From positions 1 to 64,000 of the forward strand of contig JAHISV010000008.1 in assembly GCA_018818065.1 (NCBI GenBank): a stretch of 64,000 nucleotides of DNA, written 5' to 3'. The notes under the pieces are model-generated. The model was not told the origin of the DNA and made no database searches. It worked only from the letters and a program-made list of their open reading frames with translations. Every line of letters begins with the position of its first letter. Position 1 is the first letter of the stretch. Below, in pieces: positions 62,257 through 64,000 of the stretch. The DNA is from Bacteroidota bacterium. Lineage in GTDB: Bacteria; Bacteroidota; Ignavibacteria; Ignavibacteriales; Melioribacteraceae. Both the position numbers and the translations under genes were made by a program.

Positions 62257-63936
62257 GTGAATAAGTACATAAAATCTTTATATACATTCTTTACCTTCCT
62301 GCTTTTAAGCAACGCCCTAATGGCGCAATCAGCTACATCACTGGAAGGCGAATTTAAATTAGGCCCGGCTGTAATTCTTATTTTTATGCTCCTGCTTTTT
62401 ATAATGGTAGGTGTTTTCAACAGGGCTAAAGATACCTCAGATTATTGGGCTGCCGGTCGTAAAATTTCTCCGGTTGGAGCAGGTATGGCTATCGCTTCAA
62501 ACTGGATGAGTGCTGCTTCATTCCTGGGCATGGCTGCAATTATGTATGGCTCTGGTTATCATGGCTTATCTTACGTTGTAGGTTGGACAGGTGGTTATGT
62601 TCTTCTTTTAATATTAATGGCTGGTCAAATCAGACGTTATGGCAAATATACTGCTGCTGATTTTATTGGCGATCGTTATTACTCGAGAGGTTTAAGAGGT
62701 GTTGGTGCCGGATTGGCAATCTTTATTTCTTTCTCCTATTGTGTTGGCCAGTTTGCCGGCATAGGACTTATGTTCAAGTGGATTCTCGGAATTGATTATA
62801 CTTATGCAGTATTGATTGGTGCTTCTGTTGTTTTAACCTACACATTGATTTCTGGTATGTTAGGAGTGACTAAAAACATGCAGATTCAATATGTAATCAT
62901 CATTATTTCATTTATGGTACCACTGTTTATACTTTGTTACAAATTCGGTTATTTCTGGTTTCTGCCTCAAGCAGGTTATGGCGCTGTTGTTTCTGACATT
63001 GTAAATGGCCTAGCACCAGGTAAAGGAATTACAGCACTTGGGCATGATGTAGCAATACTCCCCTCACCTGAATTTGCAATGCCTTGGGATCCTGCAACTG
63101 GCATGAGCGCTTTCCAATGGATTGCTATTTGTTTCTCACTAATGATTGGTACAGCCGGCTTACCACATGTAATCCAGCGCTTCTATGTTGTACCTCGTGC
63201 AAAAGATGCAAGATGGTCCGTTGTTTGGGGATTATTTTTTATCAGTTTACTTTATTGGTCAGCTCCTGTCTACTCGGCTTTTGGAAAACTGTTATCATCA
63301 AATCCAGAAGTTGGTGTACTCTCGAAAGATGCAATTGTTGTTTACACTGCACAATTGGGTGATGTCTTCCCATTAATAGTGGGATTACTGGCAGCTGGTG
63401 CAATTTCAGCAGCATTTTCAACAGTCTCCGGTTTATTAGTTGCTGGCGCCTCAGCATTTTCACACGACTTGTATTTCAAGGTGATTAATCCTGAAGCCAC
63501 TGAAAAGAAACAAATGTTGATGGCAAGAGTTGGTACAATCCTAATGGCTGCTGGCGTTTCCATAGTTGCACTTCTTAACTTAGGTCTTATCGCTCAATTA
63601 GTGGCTGTTGCATTTTCACTAGCAGGATGTACAATCTTCCCATTATTCCTTTTAGGAATTTGGTGGAGTGGTTCAAACAGAACTGGTGCATGGGCAGGTG
63701 TTATTGCTGGTTGTACTATTTCATTGATCGCATTGGTTTACTTCATTTCAGGTAAATTTGGCGGTGGATTACCGGGACAAGAATTTGTGAGCTATTACAT
63801 GAACGCCTGGTATTTTGCAATATTTGGTGCTCCATTGGCCATATTAGCAAACATTATTGGTTCAAAACTATCAAAGGATAAAACTCCTCCTGAAATAGTT
63901 AAATTCCTTGCTGAAAAAGTACATAACTATAAATAG
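62257..63936 (+). CDS. Sodium:solute symporter (ActP-like, SSS family)
   Basis: 559 residues from GTG 62257, chosen because GGAGG lies 5 nt upstream; a TTG at 62245 would contain the ribosome site. The N-terminus resembles a signal peptide (FFTFLLLSNALMAQ), as in ActP. About 13 helices follow. SSS features: DYWAAGRKISPVGAGMAIASNWMSAASFLGMA, GYVLLLILMAGQIRRYGKYT, MIGTAGLPHVIQRFYVV and AAGAISAAFSTVSGLLVAGAS, all close to the acetate permease branch. Presumed substrate is acetate or another short organic acid. It pairs with the small subunit upstream and is closed by a terminator. Confidence 0.88.
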   Translation: MNKYIKSLYTFFTFLLLSNALMAQSATSLEGEFKLGPAVILIFMLLLFIMVGVFNRAKDTSDYWAAGRKISPVGAGMAIASNWMSAASFLGMAAIMYGSGYHGLSYVVGWTGGYVLLLILMAGQIRRYGKYTAADFIGDRYYSRGLRGVGAGLAIFISFSYCVGQFAGIGLMFKWILGIDYTYAVLIGASVVLTYTLISGMLGVTKNMQIQYVIIIISFMVPLFILCYKFGYFWFLPQAGYGAVVSDIVNGLAPGKGITALGHDVAILPSPEFAMPWDPATGMSAFQWIAICFSLMIGTAGLPHVIQRFYVVPRAKDARWSVVWGLFFISLLYWSAPVYSAFGKLLSSNPEVGVLSKDAIVVYTAQLGDVFPLIVGLLAAGAISAAFSTVSGLLVAGASAFSHDLYFKVINPEATEKKQMLMARVGTILMAAGVSIVALLNLGLIAQLVAVAFSLAGCTIFPLFLLGIWWSGSNRTGAWAGVIAGCTISLIALVYFISGKFGGGLPGQEFVSYYMNAWYFAIFGAPLAILANIIGSKLSKDKTPPEIVKFLAEKVHNYK

Positions 63937-63964
63937 TAGAATATTTTTCTGCAATATTAAATGG

Positions 63965-63995
63965 CGGAGATGGGTATATACCTATCTCCGTTTTT
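63965..63995 (+). terminator. Terminator after the symporter gene
   Basis: A 12-bp stem with one G-T pair (CGGAGATGGGTA / TACCTATCTCCG) and a 2-nt gap, followed by TTTTTATTTT. It lies 28 nt after the stop. Confidence 0.93.
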
Positions 63996-64000
63996 ATTTT

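Overview
The window is AT-rich, gene-dense bacterial chromosome. It most resembles a free-living member of the Ignavibacteria / Chlorobi-Bacteroidetes superphylum, inferred from gene content rather than any database search. Pointers are a SusC-like TonB-dependent receptor N-terminus, a DUF5916 outer-membrane protein, a DUF2851 protein, a mitochondrial-type citrate synthase, hpnCDE, and a pyrG-purNH-mreBCD-mrdA-rodA-pyrF block. No rRNA, tRNA, CRISPR array, insertion sequence or prophage gene was found.

Region A (1-21956) is the most interesting part: a putative inositol, or inositol-phosphate, utilisation island. One minus-strand operon (18028 down to 6709) encodes an IolG-like myo-inositol dehydrogenase, close look-alikes of the Thermotoga maritima enzymes IolM, IolN and IolO, a CUT2-type sugar ABC importer, a large FAD/Fe-S 2-hydroxyacid dehydrogenase and a lipoprotein metallophosphoesterase. 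A second minus-strand unit (6527 to 3171) has a zinc dehydrogenase, an organophosphate-family MFS transporter and an IolK-like PfkB kinase, followed by two more exported metallophosphoesterases. A GntR-LacI hybrid (AraR-like) regulator lies at 18200-19309, and a divergent DUF5916 outer-membrane protein at 19803-21956. A 17-bp operator occurs in front of three of these units (two copies identical, the third 15/17). A different 20-bp palindromic element occurs upstream of the iolG operon and again in the regulator/DUF5916 intergenic region. Together this suggests capture of phosphorylated inositol, removal of phosphate outside the cytoplasm, import, and oxidation to 5-keto-L-gluconate and D-tagaturonate.

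Region B (22-32 kb) is mixed: an orphan PAS histidine kinase, a DMT exporter, a YhcH protein, an HD-domain protein, a VWA protein, a cluster of three small proteins (one a 51-residue membrane protein), then riboflavin biosynthesis (deaminase-only RibD, RibE, RibBA, RibH) ending in a strong terminator.

Region C (32-41 kb) is housekeeping: an acyl-CoA synthetase-like enzyme, PepD, YchF, ClpS, EtfBA, a bifunctional-nuclease-like protein with a UVR motif, and DUF2851.

Region D (41-58 kb) is a long minus-strand series: lepB, pyrG, a TPR protein, purN, purH, mreBCD, mrdA, rodA, pyrF, then (separately) citrate synthase and squalene synthesis genes hpnCDE.

Region E (58.5-64 kb, plus strand) has a Dam-type adenine methyltransferase next to a possible restriction endonuclease, then an outer-membrane porin, an unusual sodium-symporter small subunit with a large inserted extracytoplasmic domain, and an ActP-like sodium:solute symporter closed by a terminator.
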